Source: G963665495 sp963677785
Lineage (GTDB): Bacteria > Desulfobacterota > Desulfovibrionia > Desulfovibrionales > Desulfovibrionaceae
Length of the DNA stretch: 64,000 bases
Assembly: GCA_963677785.2 (NCBI GenBank)
Contig: CAXXDH010000002.1
Location: forward strand, 372,001-436,000
Reading direction: 5' to 3'
The notes beneath the pieces are model-generated. The model was not told the origin of the DNA. It saw nothing but the letters and a program-made list of their open reading frames with translations, and ran no database searches. The translations under genes were made by a program, and so were the position numbers. Shown piece by piece: positions 1 through 9,139 of the stretch. The first letter of the stretch is position 1; each line of letters starts with the position of its first letter.

Positions 1-209
1 GTTGGCAGAAAACATAGAATAATAATTTTGTAGATGGCTGTAGTTTGAATACAGTAAAAGGCAACATTTTTTTCTCATTGTGGTAATGAAATCGTGCGGC
101 GCAGAATCTGTACCCTCATAAGAGTAGTTGGAATTCCTGGTAGATTAGTGTAAAAAGATTTTTTGTTTAGGGACATGGCATTTATTTACCTGGAACGCTG
201 GAGAGCTTT

Positions 210-779
210 ATGGGACCAAAAAAACTTGGTGACAGAATCAAGACGTACAGAGAAAAAAACGGGTTGAGCATAGAGGAGTTGGCAGAGCGTACGGGCTATG
301 ATGTTTCTTTCATTGAAGCGGTCGAAGAACGGGATCTGTATCCTTCGCTTGGGCCCTTGTTGAAAATTTCACGGACGCTCGGTGTGCGTTTGGGCACCTT
401 TATGGATGACGACATCGGGCGCGATCCTCTGGTTATTTCCCACAAGGATCGCAAAGAGTCCATGAGTATGCATACCAACGGCGACAAGGCTGCATCGCAT
501 ACGTATTATTCGCTTGGCCGTGGAAAAACGGACCGGCACATGGAACCTTTTCATATCGTTATAGCCCCAGGAGCTGAGGATAAATCTCTTTCCACTCATG
601 AAGGAGAAGAATTCATATACGTACTCAAAGGCCAGGTAGAACTTATCTATGGCAAGACGCAACATGTTCTGGAAGCGGGCGACAGTCTGTATATCAATTC
701 GGTAATGCCTCATTACGTGGGCAATCCCGGCTCCGAAACTGCCGAGATTTGCGCTGTTCTTTACTTTCCGGAGGCATAG
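210..779 (+). CDS. XRE-family regulator with C-terminal cupin domain
   Basis: A 189-residue DNA-binding protein. Residues about 8-62 form an XRE-type helix-turn-helix (GDRIKTYREKNGLSIEELAE, then a recognition helix near LGPLLKISRTLGVRL). Residues about 110-187 form a cupin barrel (STHEGEEFIYVLKGQVEL, then GDSLYINSVMPHYVGN), which in this family usually binds a small effector. Its stop is immediately followed by the ATG of the acyl-CoA synthetase gene, so the two are co-transcribed and the regulator most likely controls, or senses the substrate of, that ligase. The pairing of an XRE-cupin regulator with an AMP-forming ligase is common in deltaproteobacteria. The effector is unknown. The 209 bases upstream hold no gene I can recognise. 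Confidence 0.9.
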   Translation: MGPKKLGDRIKTYREKNGLSIEELAERTGYDVSFIEAVEERDLYPSLGPLLKISRTLGVRLGTFMDDDIGRDPLVISHKDRKESMSMHTNGDKAASHTYYSLGRGKTDRHMEPFHIVIAPGAEDKSLSTHEGEEFIYVLKGQVELIYGKTQHVLEAGDSLYINSVMPHYVGNPGSETAEICAVLYFPEA

Positions 780-2435
780 ATGCAACGACCAGACGTGAGA
801 GAGATAACTATCGGGGAAATTCTGGACGAAGCTATTGCCAAAAATCCGGATGCCGACGCCGTAGTCTATGTCGACCGCAAAATGCGCCTGACGTACCGGG
901 AGTTTGGCGAACAGGTGGACAGAATGGCCAAGGGGCTCATGGCCCTTGGAATTAAGAAAGGTGACAAAGTGGGGATATGGGCCACGAATGTGCCTTTCTG
1001 GGTAACGCTGCAGTTTGCATCCGCCAAGATCGGAGCCATACTGCTTACCGTCAATACGAGCTACAAGCTCGAGGAATTGCGCTACCTGATGAGCCAGAGC
1101 GAATGTGAGAATATTTTTATCATCGACGGCTATCGGGATACGGACTACGTCCAGATGCTGTATGATCTGGTTCCGGAATTGAAAACCCAGGAAAGGGGGC
1201 ATATAAAAAGCAAAAACTTTCCCCATCTGAAACGGGTGATGTTTTTGGGGCACGCCAAGCACAGGGGTATGTTTTCCGTTCCGGAAATTTTTTCTTTGTC
1301 CAGCATGGTTTCGGATGAAGAATACGCCGAACGCAAGGCCTCGCTGCAACCGGACGATGTGGTGAACATGCAGTACACATCCGGGACTACCGGTTTTCCG
1401 AAAGGCGTCATGCTGACGCACCGAAGCATCGGAAACAACGGCTACTGGATTGGCTTCCACCAGGGATTCGGCCCCAAGGACAGAGTCTGTCTGCCGATCC
1501 CCTTGTTTCACTGTTTTGGCTGTGTTCTCGGCACCATGGCCTGCGTCAATCATGCGTCCTCCATGATTTTCACAGAAGTTTACAAACCTCTGGACGTGAT
1601 GGCGGCCATTGACCAGGAAAAATGTACGGCCGTATACGGCGTGCCTACCATGTTCATTGCCATTCTTGAGCATGAACTGTTCAATCGCTTCGATTACAGC
1701 ACGTTGCGGACAGGCATCATGGCGGGGTCTCCCTGCCCGGTGCCGATCATGAAGCAGGTCATTGATAAAATGAACATGCGCGAAATAACCATTTGTTACG
1801 GCTTGACGGAATCTTCCCCGGTGATGACCCAGACACGGGCGGATGACAACATTAAAAGGCGTACGGAGACTGTCGGACGGGCCATGCCGGCCGTGGAAGT
1901 ATTGGTCAAAGATCCGGAGACAAACGAGGAATGCCCGCATGGCGTGCAAGGAGAGGTCTGTACGCGTGGGTATCTGGTGATGAAGGGCTATTACAAAAAC
2001 CCCGAAGCCACGGCCAAAGCCATTGATGCAGACGGCTGGCTGCATTCGGGCGATCTCGGAGTCATGGACGAGCACGGATATTTGAGCATCACGGGGCGTC
2101 TCAAAGACATGATCATCCGCGGCGGAGAAAATATCTACCCGAGGGAGATCGAAGAGTTTCTTTATCATATGGACGGCATACAGGATGTGCAGGTGGCGGG
2201 AGTGGCCAGTGAAAAATACGGAGAAGAAGTGGGGGCTTTCATCAAATTGAAGCCCGGCTTTGACGAAGTCGCTCCTGAAGATGTCAAAGACTACTGCCGC
2301 GGTAAAATTGCCTGGCACAAGATTCCCAAGTACGTCTTTTTCTTGGATGAATTCCCCATGACTGCCAGTGGTAAAATTCAAAAGTTCAAATTACGCGAAA
2401 TGGGAGCGGAATTGGCGGCCGAAGAAAATAATTAA
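780..2435 (+). CDS. AMP-forming acyl-CoA synthetase (AMP-dependent ligase)
   Basis: A 551-residue member of the ANL superfamily, which activates a carboxylic acid with ATP to an acyl-adenylate and transfers it to CoA. The P-loop-like motif YTSGTTGFPKGVMLTHRS lies near residues 198-215; YGLTESSP (A5) is near 340, GWLHSGDLG near 418 and the C-terminal hinge and lysine (GRLKDMIIRGGENIYPREIEE, MTASGKIQKFK) follow. Length fits medium/long-chain fatty acid or aryl acid CoA ligases of the FadD/AcsM type. No membrane segment is evident, so it is cytoplasmic. It starts directly after the regulator stop codon. Substrate cannot be told from sequence; fatty acid or an aryl acid (the product class of the ior enzymes at 30.8-33.3 kb) are both possible. 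Confidence 0.9.
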   Translation: MQRPDVREITIGEILDEAIAKNPDADAVVYVDRKMRLTYREFGEQVDRMAKGLMALGIKKGDKVGIWATNVPFWVTLQFASAKIGAILLTVNTSYKLEELRYLMSQSECENIFIIDGYRDTDYVQMLYDLVPELKTQERGHIKSKNFPHLKRVMFLGHAKHRGMFSVPEIFSLSSMVSDEEYAERKASLQPDDVVNMQYTSGTTGFPKGVMLTHRSIGNNGYWIGFHQGFGPKDRVCLPIPLFHCFGCVLGTMACVNHASSMIFTEVYKPLDVMAAIDQEKCTAVYGVPTMFIAILEHELFNRFDYSTLRTGIMAGSPCPVPIMKQVIDKMNMREITICYGLTESSPVMTQTRADDNIKRRTETVGRAMPAVEVLVKDPETNEECPHGVQGEVCTRGYLVMKGYYKNPEATAKAIDADGWLHSGDLGVMDEHGYLSITGRLKDMIIRGGENIYPREIEEFLYHMDGIQDVQVAGVASEKYGEEVGAFIKLKPGFDEVAPEDVKDYCRGKIAWHKIPKYVFFLDEFPMTASGKIQKFKLREMGAELAAEENN

Positions 2436-2454
2436 GCTGCAATACGCATTTCAC

Positions 2455-2500
2455 ACGCCCCTTGCCGGACTAAATGATTGGGTAGGGGGCGTATTTTTTT
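2455..2500 (+). terminator. Rho-independent terminator after acyl-CoA synthetase
   Basis: ACGCCCC at 2455-2461 pairs with GGGGCGT at 2486-2492 and is followed by a run of seven T. It sits 20 bases after the ligase stop and separates it from the convergent EamA transporter gene that ends at 2502. Confidence 0.8.
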
Positions 2501-2501
2501 G

Positions 2502-3398
2502 TTATTTTCCTGCGTTCGGTATTTGAGGCTCGGGCTGTTTGCTCGATTTTACTTTATTGCCCCTCCTGAGCGAACCAAGATAGATTCCTGCCAGAGCCAG
2601 GGCCACCCCGGAAATTTCCACCACCCGTATTGGTTTGTCAAAGAACAGGATGTCCCAGACAAAGGACAGTACCGGCTGCAGCAGAAGCAGCAGCGAGGCC
2701 AGAGACGCGCGCGTCTCCCCAAGGCCCGTGGTGATGCAGAGCCAGCCGACACATTGGCACAATACCCCAAGGGCAAGCATGGAGGACCAGGCCTTCGCGT
2801 CAGGCAGGACAAAAGAACCGCCTGAGAACAGCACCAACAGTCCGCAGAGAGTGGCGGTGGTCAGGGTCACGGCCGTGGCTGTGGCCAGAACATCGCCGGT
2901 TTTGCCCACCATTTTTTTGAGAGATAGAATGTAGGACGCGTAAAAAAGCGCGGTAGTCAGTCCAAAGAGCACGCCGGTATGAAAATCTTCTCCTGCTGAG
3001 TTCCAGACCGGACCGACCGTGAGAAAAACACCGGCCAGAGCCATGGCCAGGGCGGTGAAAAAACGCAGTCCGGCGCGTTCCGCAAGGAACAGTACGGAAA
3101 ATAGGGCAATGAATACGGCCGACAGATTGCCGAGCATGGTGGCCAATCCCGGACCTACGGCAAAGATGGAGCGGTGCCAGCAGAAAAAATCTCCCGTAAA
3201 CAGCATTGCCGCTGGAATGGAAGGCACCAGCAGGGGCAACACCGACCGAAGCCTGCCCTCCCGCGCCAGCAGAGCCAGCATTGCCGCGCCGCCAAAAGCC
3301 ATGCGATAAAAAGTGGCCGTGTCGGGTGCGAGTCCTGCCGCCCGAACAAACACCGCCGCAAAGCTGATGATAAATGCCCCAAGGGTGACGCGAAACAT
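2502..3398 (-). CDS. EamA/DMT-family transporter
   Basis: A 298-residue inner-membrane protein with about ten hydrophobic segments arranged as two EamA repeats (first about residues 1-132, second about 146-280), the usual design and length of drug/metabolite transporter (RhaT/YdcZ-like) exporters. The repeat starts MFRVTLGAFIISFAAVFVRA and ends VSGVALALAGIYLG-like (EISGVALALAGIYLGSLRR). Charged residues at the C-terminus (RRGNKVKSSKQ) suggest a cytoplasmic tail. It is a single-gene unit, convergent with the upstream ligase. The substrate is not predictable; family members export amino acids, nucleosides and other small metabolites. Confidence 0.88.
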   Translation of the reverse strand: MFRVTLGAFIISFAAVFVRAAGLAPDTATFYRMAFGGAAMLALLAREGRLRSVLPLLVPSIPAAMLFTGDFFCWHRSIFAVGPGLATMLGNLSAVFIALFSVLFLAERAGLRFFTALAMALAGVFLTVGPVWNSAGEDFHTGVLFGLTTALFYASYILSLKKMVGKTGDVLATATAVTLTTATLCGLLVLFSGGSFVLPDAKAWSSMLALGVLCQCVGWLCITTGLGETRASLASLLLLLQPVLSFVWDILFFDKPIRVVEISGVALALAGIYLGSLRRGNKVKSSKQPEPQIPNAGK

Positions 3399-3579
3399 CA
3401 GGACCTACTTCAAAAGACGCCCAGGGCGCAAAGCTGGAACGTATGCAGGGAACCCGAATGAACGGGCCTCCGACAGTGCTGTAGGGAACGCAACGTGTAA
3501 GTGTGAAAAAAGCGAAGAAGAAATTCGAAACATTGAGATGCTGTAATGAATTTCATACTTGTTCACAAGCAGTATAACG

Positions 3580-3621
3580 AGCCCCATAGCGGTAATGTAT
3601 CGGAATTCTCACTATGGGGCT
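3580..3621. repeat. 10-bp inverted repeat between divergently ending genes
   Basis: AGCCCCATAG at 3580-3589 is mirrored exactly by CTATGGGGCT at 3612-3621 with a 22-base loop. It lies 24 bases beyond the stop of the radical SAM gene, where a terminator would be expected, but there is no good T-run on either strand. The rest of 3399-3644 shows nothing recognisable. Confidence 0.5.
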
Positions 3622-3644
3622 GATATTTTAGGATTTGTTGGACG

Positions 3645-4772
3645 TCAAGAGGCAAGACGCATCAGTTTTTTATCAGGGTGTGGTGCGGGGAGCGGATTAT
3701 CCAGGCAATGCGAGAACTCTTCAAGCGCCTGCTGTGCGAGCTTGCGATTGGGGATATGCGAATGCACGCTGTCGGGATTTATTTTGCCCATGCGGCAGTT
3801 GTTGCAAACCTCAAGCTGATTGGGCGTATTCACGGTTTCGCGAATTTTGACTCTCCGGGGATGATTCCAGACCTCGTCCAAAGACAACTCATTCAGATTT
3901 CCAGCCGGACCAGCGCCTCCGCAGCAGATGGCGGCACTGCCGTTGACATTGACCGTAAGGTCTCCCCATGGTGCGGTACAGCGGTCTTCCTGAAGCGCAT
4001 TGCAGTTCATGGGGCCGCGTTTGAAAAGAGGAGGCAGGGAGAGATTCAGGCCTCTGAGATGCGCCAGTTTTTTGGCTTCTTTGAAATATCTGTTAGCCGC
4101 GCTTTGATAAAAGTACAGGCTTTCAGGAATGAGTTCTTCCTTATGTACCCGCAGCTGAAAGACATTGATGCTTTCCACCCCAAGTTGGGCCGCCATGTCG
4201 ACCAGCATGGGCAACTCGTGGATATTGCTGGCCATGGCCACAAAATTGAACTGGAGTGCCGGAAACACGCTTTGGCGTTCGGCCTTGAGTTTCTGCAGAA
4301 AACTGAGATTTTCAATCAGTTTTCGGAAGCTTCCGCCTCGCCGGATATATTCGTATGTCCCTTTTGTGGCGCCGTCGCAGCTGACTTTGATGGCAGTAAT
4401 CTGGCGGTCCAGCAGGTAATGCGCCCTGTCCTTGTTGAGAAGCAATCCGTTGGTTTGCACCATGGAGGAGCATTGAAATCTTTTGCAAAGCTCAAAAAAA
4501 AGATCAATGTGCTGATATAAAAAAGGTTCGCCCCCTGTGATGTTCATCAGCTGTACATAGGGCATTATTTTGCTGAGTTTGTTCACAACGGACAGGGGAA
4601 GTTCCTCTGAAGAGGTGTGGTTTTGATCGCACATACGGCAATTCAGATTGCAGCGTGTCAAGGCCGTGATGGCCAGCAAATACGGATACGACCGAACCCG
4701 GCCTTCGTTATTATTGATGGACGCGAGTGCTTGGGCCAGATTTCGGGATTTGAGCAGTTGCAGCTGTTCCAT
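3645..4772 (-). CDS. Radical SAM/SPASM domain protein
   Basis: A 375-residue radical SAM enzyme. The cluster-binding motif CNLNCRMC (CX3CX2C) lies near residues 42-49, followed by NITGGEPFLY, the GGEP motif that contacts SAM. The C-terminal part carries a SPASM-type set of cysteines (CTAPWGDLTVNVNGSAAICCGG about residues 268-290, and VCNNC about 330) that would bind auxiliary iron-sulfur clusters. The start is taken at ATG 4772 because AGGAG lies six bases upstream; a TTG at 4793 is in frame but has no ribosome site. SPASM proteins modify peptides, proteins or sugars. There is no precursor peptide next to it; the genes across the divergent gap are for carbohydrate enzymes, so a cell-surface sugar or lipid role is one possibility. 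Confidence 0.85.
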   Translation of the reverse strand: MEQLQLLKSRNLAQALASINNNEGRVRSYPYLLAITALTRCNLNCRMCDQNHTSSEELPLSVVNKLSKIMPYVQLMNITGGEPFLYQHIDLFFELCKRFQCSSMVQTNGLLLNKDRAHYLLDRQITAIKVSCDGATKGTYEYIRRGGSFRKLIENLSFLQKLKAERQSVFPALQFNFVAMASNIHELPMLVDMAAQLGVESINVFQLRVHKEELIPESLYFYQSAANRYFKEAKKLAHLRGLNLSLPPLFKRGPMNCNALQEDRCTAPWGDLTVNVNGSAAICCGGAGPAGNLNELSLDEVWNHPRRVKIRETVNTPNQLEVCNNCRMGKINPDSVHSHIPNRKLAQQALEEFSHCLDNPLPAPHPDKKLMRLAS

Positions 4773-5151
4773 GGAAGCTCCTGGGGTTTTCAATCCTGCA
4801 AGTGTTACTTTTTCTCTTCGGATGCCTTGTGAATTAGTTTAGATTCGGGATATTTTTTGGGGCATGGGGATCGACTTTGTCCGAAGCCGGGTGGTATTAT
4901 TGCAATTCGGTACAGGTCTGGGATTTGCGTGAAGGACATATAGTTCGATAGGTGCGTACGTATGGTAAGATAATGCCGGGTTGTCTTTGCCGCATGCTTG
5001 ATGCAGCGTACTCAATACGGTACACTGCAAACGTTGCTTTGTCGGGGGGAGGGGGGCGAGCTGTCAATCCTGTTCAGTTTTATTGTTGTGCAAGGGATAG
5101 GATGATACAGTGGTTGTAGGCCAATAGTGAAATTCGACGTGAGAGAGCGTG
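4773..5151. other. Divergent intergenic region
   Basis: About 380 bases between the radical SAM gene and the response regulator gene, which are divergently transcribed. It must contain promoters for both. I see no clear operator, small gene or terminator in it. Confidence 0.5.
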
Positions 5152-5529
5152 ATGTCCACAATCTTGATAGTAGATGACGAACCCCACATTCGCATCCTTT
5201 TGGAAGAGGCCCTGGAAGATCTTGAAAACAATGATGTTTCATTGCAATTTGCCGAAAATGGGGAAGAAGCCCTGCGAATGATCGGTGAATTGAAACCCGA
5301 ATTGGTTTTTCTTGATGTCATGATGCCTAAAATGAACGGCTTTGAAGTTTGCAGAAAAGTAAAACAGGAATTGAAATTTACCGATACCCATATAGTGATG
5401 CTGACCGCCAAAGGTCAGGAATACGACCGCAAGCGAGGTGAAGAGGCGGGAGCGAATATTTATATGACCAAACCATTCAACCCCATAGCCGTGATACGTT
5501 TGGCCAGAGAGGTGCTGGGGGTTGCCTGA
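5152..5529 (+). CDS. Single-domain response regulator (CheY-like)
   Basis: A 125-residue stand-alone receiver domain. It begins STILIVDDEPHIRILLEEAL with the acidic pair D9-D10 (approx.), has the phosphoacceptor aspartate in LVFLDVMMPKMNGFE near residue 55, the conserved T in MLTAKG and the K in MTKPFNP near 107. No output domain is present, so it acts by protein contact or phosphotransfer. The ATG at 5152 is preferred to the overlapping GTG at 5149. Its last codons overlap the start of the PIG-L gene, indicating translational coupling to the four-gene plus-strand run. Confidence 0.9.
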   Translation: MSTILIVDDEPHIRILLEEALEDLENNDVSLQFAENGEEALRMIGELKPELVFLDVMMPKMNGFEVCRKVKQELKFTDTHIVMLTAKGQEYDRKRGEEAGANIYMTKPFNPIAVIRLAREVLGVA

Positions 5530-6319
5530 TCAGGCTGTTTTCCCGTCCCGGATCAATGGCCGCCATATGTTTTTTTTCGCCCATCCGGATGACGATTGCT
5601 TCACAGCCGGCTTGCTGCAACGGTTGCTGCAGGCCGGAGCTGATGTTCATGCCGTTTGGGTGACTTCCGGGGATGCGCGGGGCAGTGGCGCATTGCGTGA
5701 GGCGGAGCTGCAGAAGGCCATGGAGCTGCTCGGACTGGATGCCTCACGGTGCTGCCTTCTGCGTTTCCCAAATCGCGGACTCATCCCATTGCTTTCGGAT
5801 TTGAGGGCGACTCTGGTGGATTTGTTGGACAGGTTTCATCCGGACTGCTGCTACGTGACCGCCTGGGAAGGCGGGCATGTGGATCATGATCTGATCAACC
5901 AGGTTGTGCGCAGTGCCCTGCGTACGGGGCCTTTTGACAAATCCGGCCTGGATGCCTATGAATTCCCTCTTTATAATCGTACCGGCCCCAGGCCTCTGCT
6001 CCATTGGCGTATTAACGGCTTTCCTCCCGGCGGAGCCCAGGCCTGCGGATTGCCGCTGACCCGGGCGGAAATACGCGTAAAGCGCCGGATGATGCGTAGT
6101 TACAAAAGCCAGTGGCGTGACATGCTACCCTTTATGCTGGCTTTGCCCGGACGCAGGTTGCGGCGTCTTGGGGAGCAGTATCGTCCGCTGGCCTGGCAAG
6201 AACGGGTCCTTGAACGTCCGCATGCCGGTCAATTGAATTATGAGCAGGGTGCGGCAGGGACATCTTTTTCTGAGATCGTCGCGGCCTTGCAATGCCTGGA
6301 TGCATCGCCCGCAGTGTGA
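5522..6319 (+). CDS. PIG-L (LmbE-like) family deacetylase
   Basis: A 265-residue zinc-dependent N-acetylglucosaminyl deacetylase-type protein. The metal site motif FFAHPDDDCF (AHPDD) is near residue 18 and the second motif GGHVDHD near residue 119. Family members remove acetyl groups from GlcNAc-linked lipids, mycothiol precursors or polysaccharides. A TTG start at 5522 overlaps the response regulator stop; an ATG at 5567 would give a protein that begins exactly at the first beta strand and is also plausible. The following genes (glycosyltransferase and metallo-hydrolase) suggest sugar or envelope chemistry. Confidence 0.85.
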   Translation: MPDQAVFPSRINGRHMFFFAHPDDDCFTAGLLQRLLQAGADVHAVWVTSGDARGSGALREAELQKAMELLGLDASRCCLLRFPNRGLIPLLSDLRATLVDLLDRFHPDCCYVTAWEGGHVDHDLINQVVRSALRTGPFDKSGLDAYEFPLYNRTGPRPLLHWRINGFPPGGAQACGLPLTRAEIRVKRRMMRSYKSQWRDMLPFMLALPGRRLRRLGEQYRPLAWQERVLERPHAGQLNYEQGAAGTSFSEIVAALQCLDASPAV

Positions 6320-6348
6320 TTTTTTGATCCTCAACCCAGAATTGCAGT

Positions 6349-7653
6349 ATGTGTATGCCAAAGACGGCTTATGTGTTGTTATGGTTCCCCGAACCAACGG
6401 AGACGTTTATTTTTCGGGAGGTTGTCGGGTTGCTTCGCAGCGGCCTGCCCTTGCGGGTGTATGCTTTGTACGGTGAACTCACCAAACGTCTGACGCCCGA
6501 GATGGAAGCCTTTTTTCCCCAGGTCGCACGGCAGGGGCTCAAATACGCGCCGTACATTGTGCCGGATTTTTTCTACTGGCTGCGGCGCAAGCCGGCAGTC
6601 GTGTGGTCCGTGCTGCGTACGTTGCCCATATTGCCGTACGGACGCTTTGCCAAAAATTCCGGGGGCGGGGGGCTGAAGAAATATTTCAAGCAAATAGAGA
6701 AATCCGGGGAAAATCTCTGGGCCGGATTGGCCGCTTTCGGCCTGGCTAAACGTTTTGTGGCCGACGGCATTGAGCATGTCCATGCGCCCTGGGCCAGCGG
6801 ACCTGCCACCGCTGCCTGGGCAGCCGCACGCCTGGCCGGTATTCCTTTCAGTTTCACTGCCCGTGCCTGGGATATTTATCCGCCGGACAACGCCTTGCCG
6901 GACAAGGTGCGCCAGGCGGCTTTTGTCCGGGTGAACGCCGGGTCCAATGCGGATTATATTCGCCGTATGGCCGGCTTGACGCCTAATCAGCCCGATCAGC
7001 CAGATAAGATCGACAAGGTGCATTTGATATACAACGGCGTACCTCTCAAGGCCGCTCAGGAAGCACGGGTGACGATGCGTCCGCCCTATACGCTGCTTGC
7101 TCTGGGGCGTTTTGTCCCCAAGAAGGGTTATGAATATCTGATTCACGCGTGCGCGATTCTGAAAAAACAGGGTATCGACGTTCGCTGTATTCTGGCCGGA
7201 GACGGACCGCTGGGGTCCCAGCTCAAGAGTCTGGTCAAAGAGTTGGGGCTGGAAGCGACGGTTTCGTTTCCCGGATTCGTCAAATTTCAGCAGGCCCAGG
7301 AACTTTTCGGCCAGGCGGACATTTTTGTGATGCCTTCGGTCATCGCTCCTTCAGGTGACCGGGATGGCATTCCCAATGTGATCATGGAGGCCTTTGCACA
7401 TCGTGTACCGGTGGTGGCGACCAACGTGTCCGGGATAAGCGAAGTTGTCCTGGACGGCGAAACCGGTCTGTTGGTGGAGCAACGCGACCCTGAAGGATTG
7501 GCCAAGGCCATAGCCACCATGGCCGGCGACAGGTACCGGGCCGTACGCATGGCTGAAAAGGGACGCGAGCGGGTGCTGACCCAGTTTGATCCGGAGGCCA
7601 GCTGCGCGCGGATTATCGAACTGCTCACCCTGACCACGCCCGCCAAAAGCTGA
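6349..7653 (+). CDS. Family 4 (GT-B) glycosyltransferase
   Basis: A 434-residue GT-B fold transferase. The C-terminal nucleotide-sugar half shows LLALGRFVPKKGYEYLIHA near residue 246, the loop LAGDGPLGSQLKSL near 284, and the EX7E-type motif region GIPNVIMEAFAHRVPVVAT near residues 340-358, all standard for GT4 enzymes. The N-terminal acceptor half has HVHAPWASGPATAAW. Residues 120-140 are basic and may touch the membrane. Start is uncertain between ATG 6349 and ATG 6355; neither has a strong ribosome site. It sits between the PIG-L deacetylase and a metallo-hydrolase and probably works with them on a surface glycolipid or polysaccharide. Confidence 0.88.
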   Translation: MCMPKTAYVLLWFPEPTETFIFREVVGLLRSGLPLRVYALYGELTKRLTPEMEAFFPQVARQGLKYAPYIVPDFFYWLRRKPAVVWSVLRTLPILPYGRFAKNSGGGGLKKYFKQIEKSGENLWAGLAAFGLAKRFVADGIEHVHAPWASGPATAAWAAARLAGIPFSFTARAWDIYPPDNALPDKVRQAAFVRVNAGSNADYIRRMAGLTPNQPDQPDKIDKVHLIYNGVPLKAAQEARVTMRPPYTLLALGRFVPKKGYEYLIHACAILKKQGIDVRCILAGDGPLGSQLKSLVKELGLEATVSFPGFVKFQQAQELFGQADIFVMPSVIAPSGDRDGIPNVIMEAFAHRVPVVATNVSGISEVVLDGETGLLVEQRDPEGLAKAIATMAGDRYRAVRMAEKGRERVLTQFDPEASCARIIELLTLTTPAKS

Positions 7654-7679
7654 GCCGGTACTCTGCAGGAGGAACGGTC

Positions 7680-8417
7680 GTGCAAGTCGAGCTTTCCTAC
7701 ATTTTTCATAATGCGTTTCTCGTACGCACGCCTGAAAAAGTATTGCTGTTCGATTATCCGGATGCAGGTTTTCTTCAATCCGGTGAGCAGGCTTATGTTG
7801 CGGAGGCTGTTCGCGGCGCGGATCTGCTGCTGTGCGTATCGCATAGCCACAAGGATCATTTCACCCCGGCCATACGGGAATTGGGGCGGCTGGCCTCCCG
7901 CGTACGCTATATTCTATCATATGATATTGTCGAACTGTACCCGGAGTTCGATCCTGAGGAGGCCGGACGGAGTGATGTCACGGTCGTCGAGCCGGAAGAA
8001 TGGTCCGAGGTCGATGGGGTGCGGATTTTGGGTTTGGAAAGTACGGACCAGGGCGTGGGATTTCTGCTGCAGCTCGCGGGAAAGAACATTTATTTTGGCG
8101 GCGACGTTGCCGAATGGGACTGGCCTCAGGCCGATGAACGTGCCCGGGCTTTCAGCCGCGAGCATTTTGCAAAAACGTTAGAAACGTTGCGAGCTTACGA
8201 TGTTGATCTGGCTTTTTCCAATGCCGACAGCCGGCTGGCCAACTGGTCCGGAGCAGAGCGCTTTATCGAATTGGTCAGGCCGCGTTTTTTTGTGCCGATG
8301 CATGCGTTCGGCAACCTGGAGACCTTGCTGCAATTCAAATCCAGGGTGATTCCGCCCGAAGAAGTCACGTTGTTGTCTTATGACGGTCTGGGAGTGTTCG
8401 CTCGAATTGACTTGTAG
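7680..8417 (+). CDS. MBL-fold metallo-hydrolase
   Basis: A 245-residue metallo-beta-lactamase fold protein. The metal motif appears as VSHSHKDHFTP (HxHxDH) near residues 58-68; later metal ligands are in YFGGDVAEWDW (D near 142) and FVPMHAFG (H near 205). It resembles the UlaG/YhfI-type hydrolases rather than glyoxalase II. The GTG start at 7680 is supported by AGGAGGAA at 7667-7674. It is the last gene of the plus-strand run starting with the response regulator. Substrate unknown. Confidence 0.85.
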   Translation: MQVELSYIFHNAFLVRTPEKVLLFDYPDAGFLQSGEQAYVAEAVRGADLLLCVSHSHKDHFTPAIRELGRLASRVRYILSYDIVELYPEFDPEEAGRSDVTVVEPEEWSEVDGVRILGLESTDQGVGFLLQLAGKNIYFGGDVAEWDWPQADERARAFSREHFAKTLETLRAYDVDLAFSNADSRLANWSGAERFIELVRPRFFVPMHAFGNLETLLQFKSRVIPPEEVTLLSYDGLGVFARIDL

Positions 8418-8440
8418 TGCGGGCTGATAATCTGAAGGAT

Positions 8441-8474
8441 AAAAAAGCGGGACGGCCTGCCGGACGCCCCGCTT
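8441..8474 (-). terminator. Terminator hairpin, minus strand
   Basis: AAGCGGG at 8445-8451 pairs with CCCGCTT at 8468-8474; read on the minus strand the hairpin is followed by six T (8441-8446). It lies between convergent genes and best serves the Gly/Pro-rich gene that ends at 8576. Confidence 0.7.
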
Positions 8475-8575
8475 GCTGGTTAGCGCGTTCTCGCCTTGAA
8501 ACAAGGCTTGCATCAGAAGTTTATTGTTTCAGATAAATGCAAAAGCATCTTAATCTTATCTAAGGTTAATATAAT

Positions 8576-9139
8576 CTAATACGGGTAGGGGGCCGGTACC
8601 TGCACGTAAACCGTGATACCTCTCTGCATGTAAGGACGGTAATAGATGCCGTCAATGAGATAGTATGTGATTCCGGCTATTACTGTTGCGGTCGCTACCG
8701 CAGTCAGGTCCCACAAAAAAGGACGTCCGAACCACCAGGGTGCGGGGCCGACCCCGACCCAGCGACCTGTTTGCCAGGGGCCCGGTCCTTGAGGCGGACG
8801 CATGTAGGGCGGACGCGGCTGAAAGCCCGGACCGCCAGGCTCGGCATAATGCCCCGGACCAGGACCATAGCCCCAGCCGCCTCCAGGTCCGAATTGCGGC
8901 TCGAATCCAGGTCCTTGCGGTCCTCCGCCTCGATGCTGCATCTGGGGAGGGCTACCTGGTCCTCCTCCAGGACCTCGGCCGAATCCTTCGCCGGGTCCGC
9001 CCATTCTGTCTTGTGCGAAAGCCTGGGAAGTGCCGCCATTCAGTGCCGGCAGCATGAGCGAACCGTCTGTAATAAGACTGATAACCAGCAGCCCCGTAAG
9101 TATCCACCTCAGAGGCCTGTTCCACATGTTTGTACGCAT
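8576..9139 (-). CDS. Gly/Pro-rich exported protein (paralogue A)
   Basis: A 187-residue protein of unknown function. The ATG at 9139 is chosen because a perfect GGAGGTAAC site precedes it. Residues about 9-33 are a hydrophobic signal or anchor segment (WILTGLLVISLITDGSLML). Residues about 40-120 are low-complexity Gly/Pro/Gln-rich. The C-terminal 65 residues are conserved with the neighbouring paralogue: GPWQTGRWVGVGPAPWWFGR, an alanine/threonine-rich stretch, then ITYYLIDGIYYRPY and TVYVQVPAP. The YY-x-x-G-x-YYRPY and VxVPxP pattern recalls small periplasmic proteins of the DUF6515/RcnB-like kind, but I cannot assign it. The second hydrophobic stretch (LTAVATATVIAGITYYLI) might be a membrane segment. 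Confidence 0.75.
   Translation of the reverse strand: MRTNMWNRPLRWILTGLLVISLITDGSLMLPALNGGTSQAFAQDRMGGPGEGFGRGPGGGPGSPPQMQHRGGGPQGPGFEPQFGPGGGWGYGPGPGHYAEPGGPGFQPRPPYMRPPQGPGPWQTGRWVGVGPAPWWFGRPFLWDLTAVATATVIAGITYYLIDGIYYRPYMQRGITVYVQVPAPYPY

Noticed and set aside
369..2381. A 670-codon minus-strand frame opposite the acyl-CoA synthetase
   Set aside because: It runs antisense to two strongly supported genes, has no domain, and its composition is that of a mirror frame.
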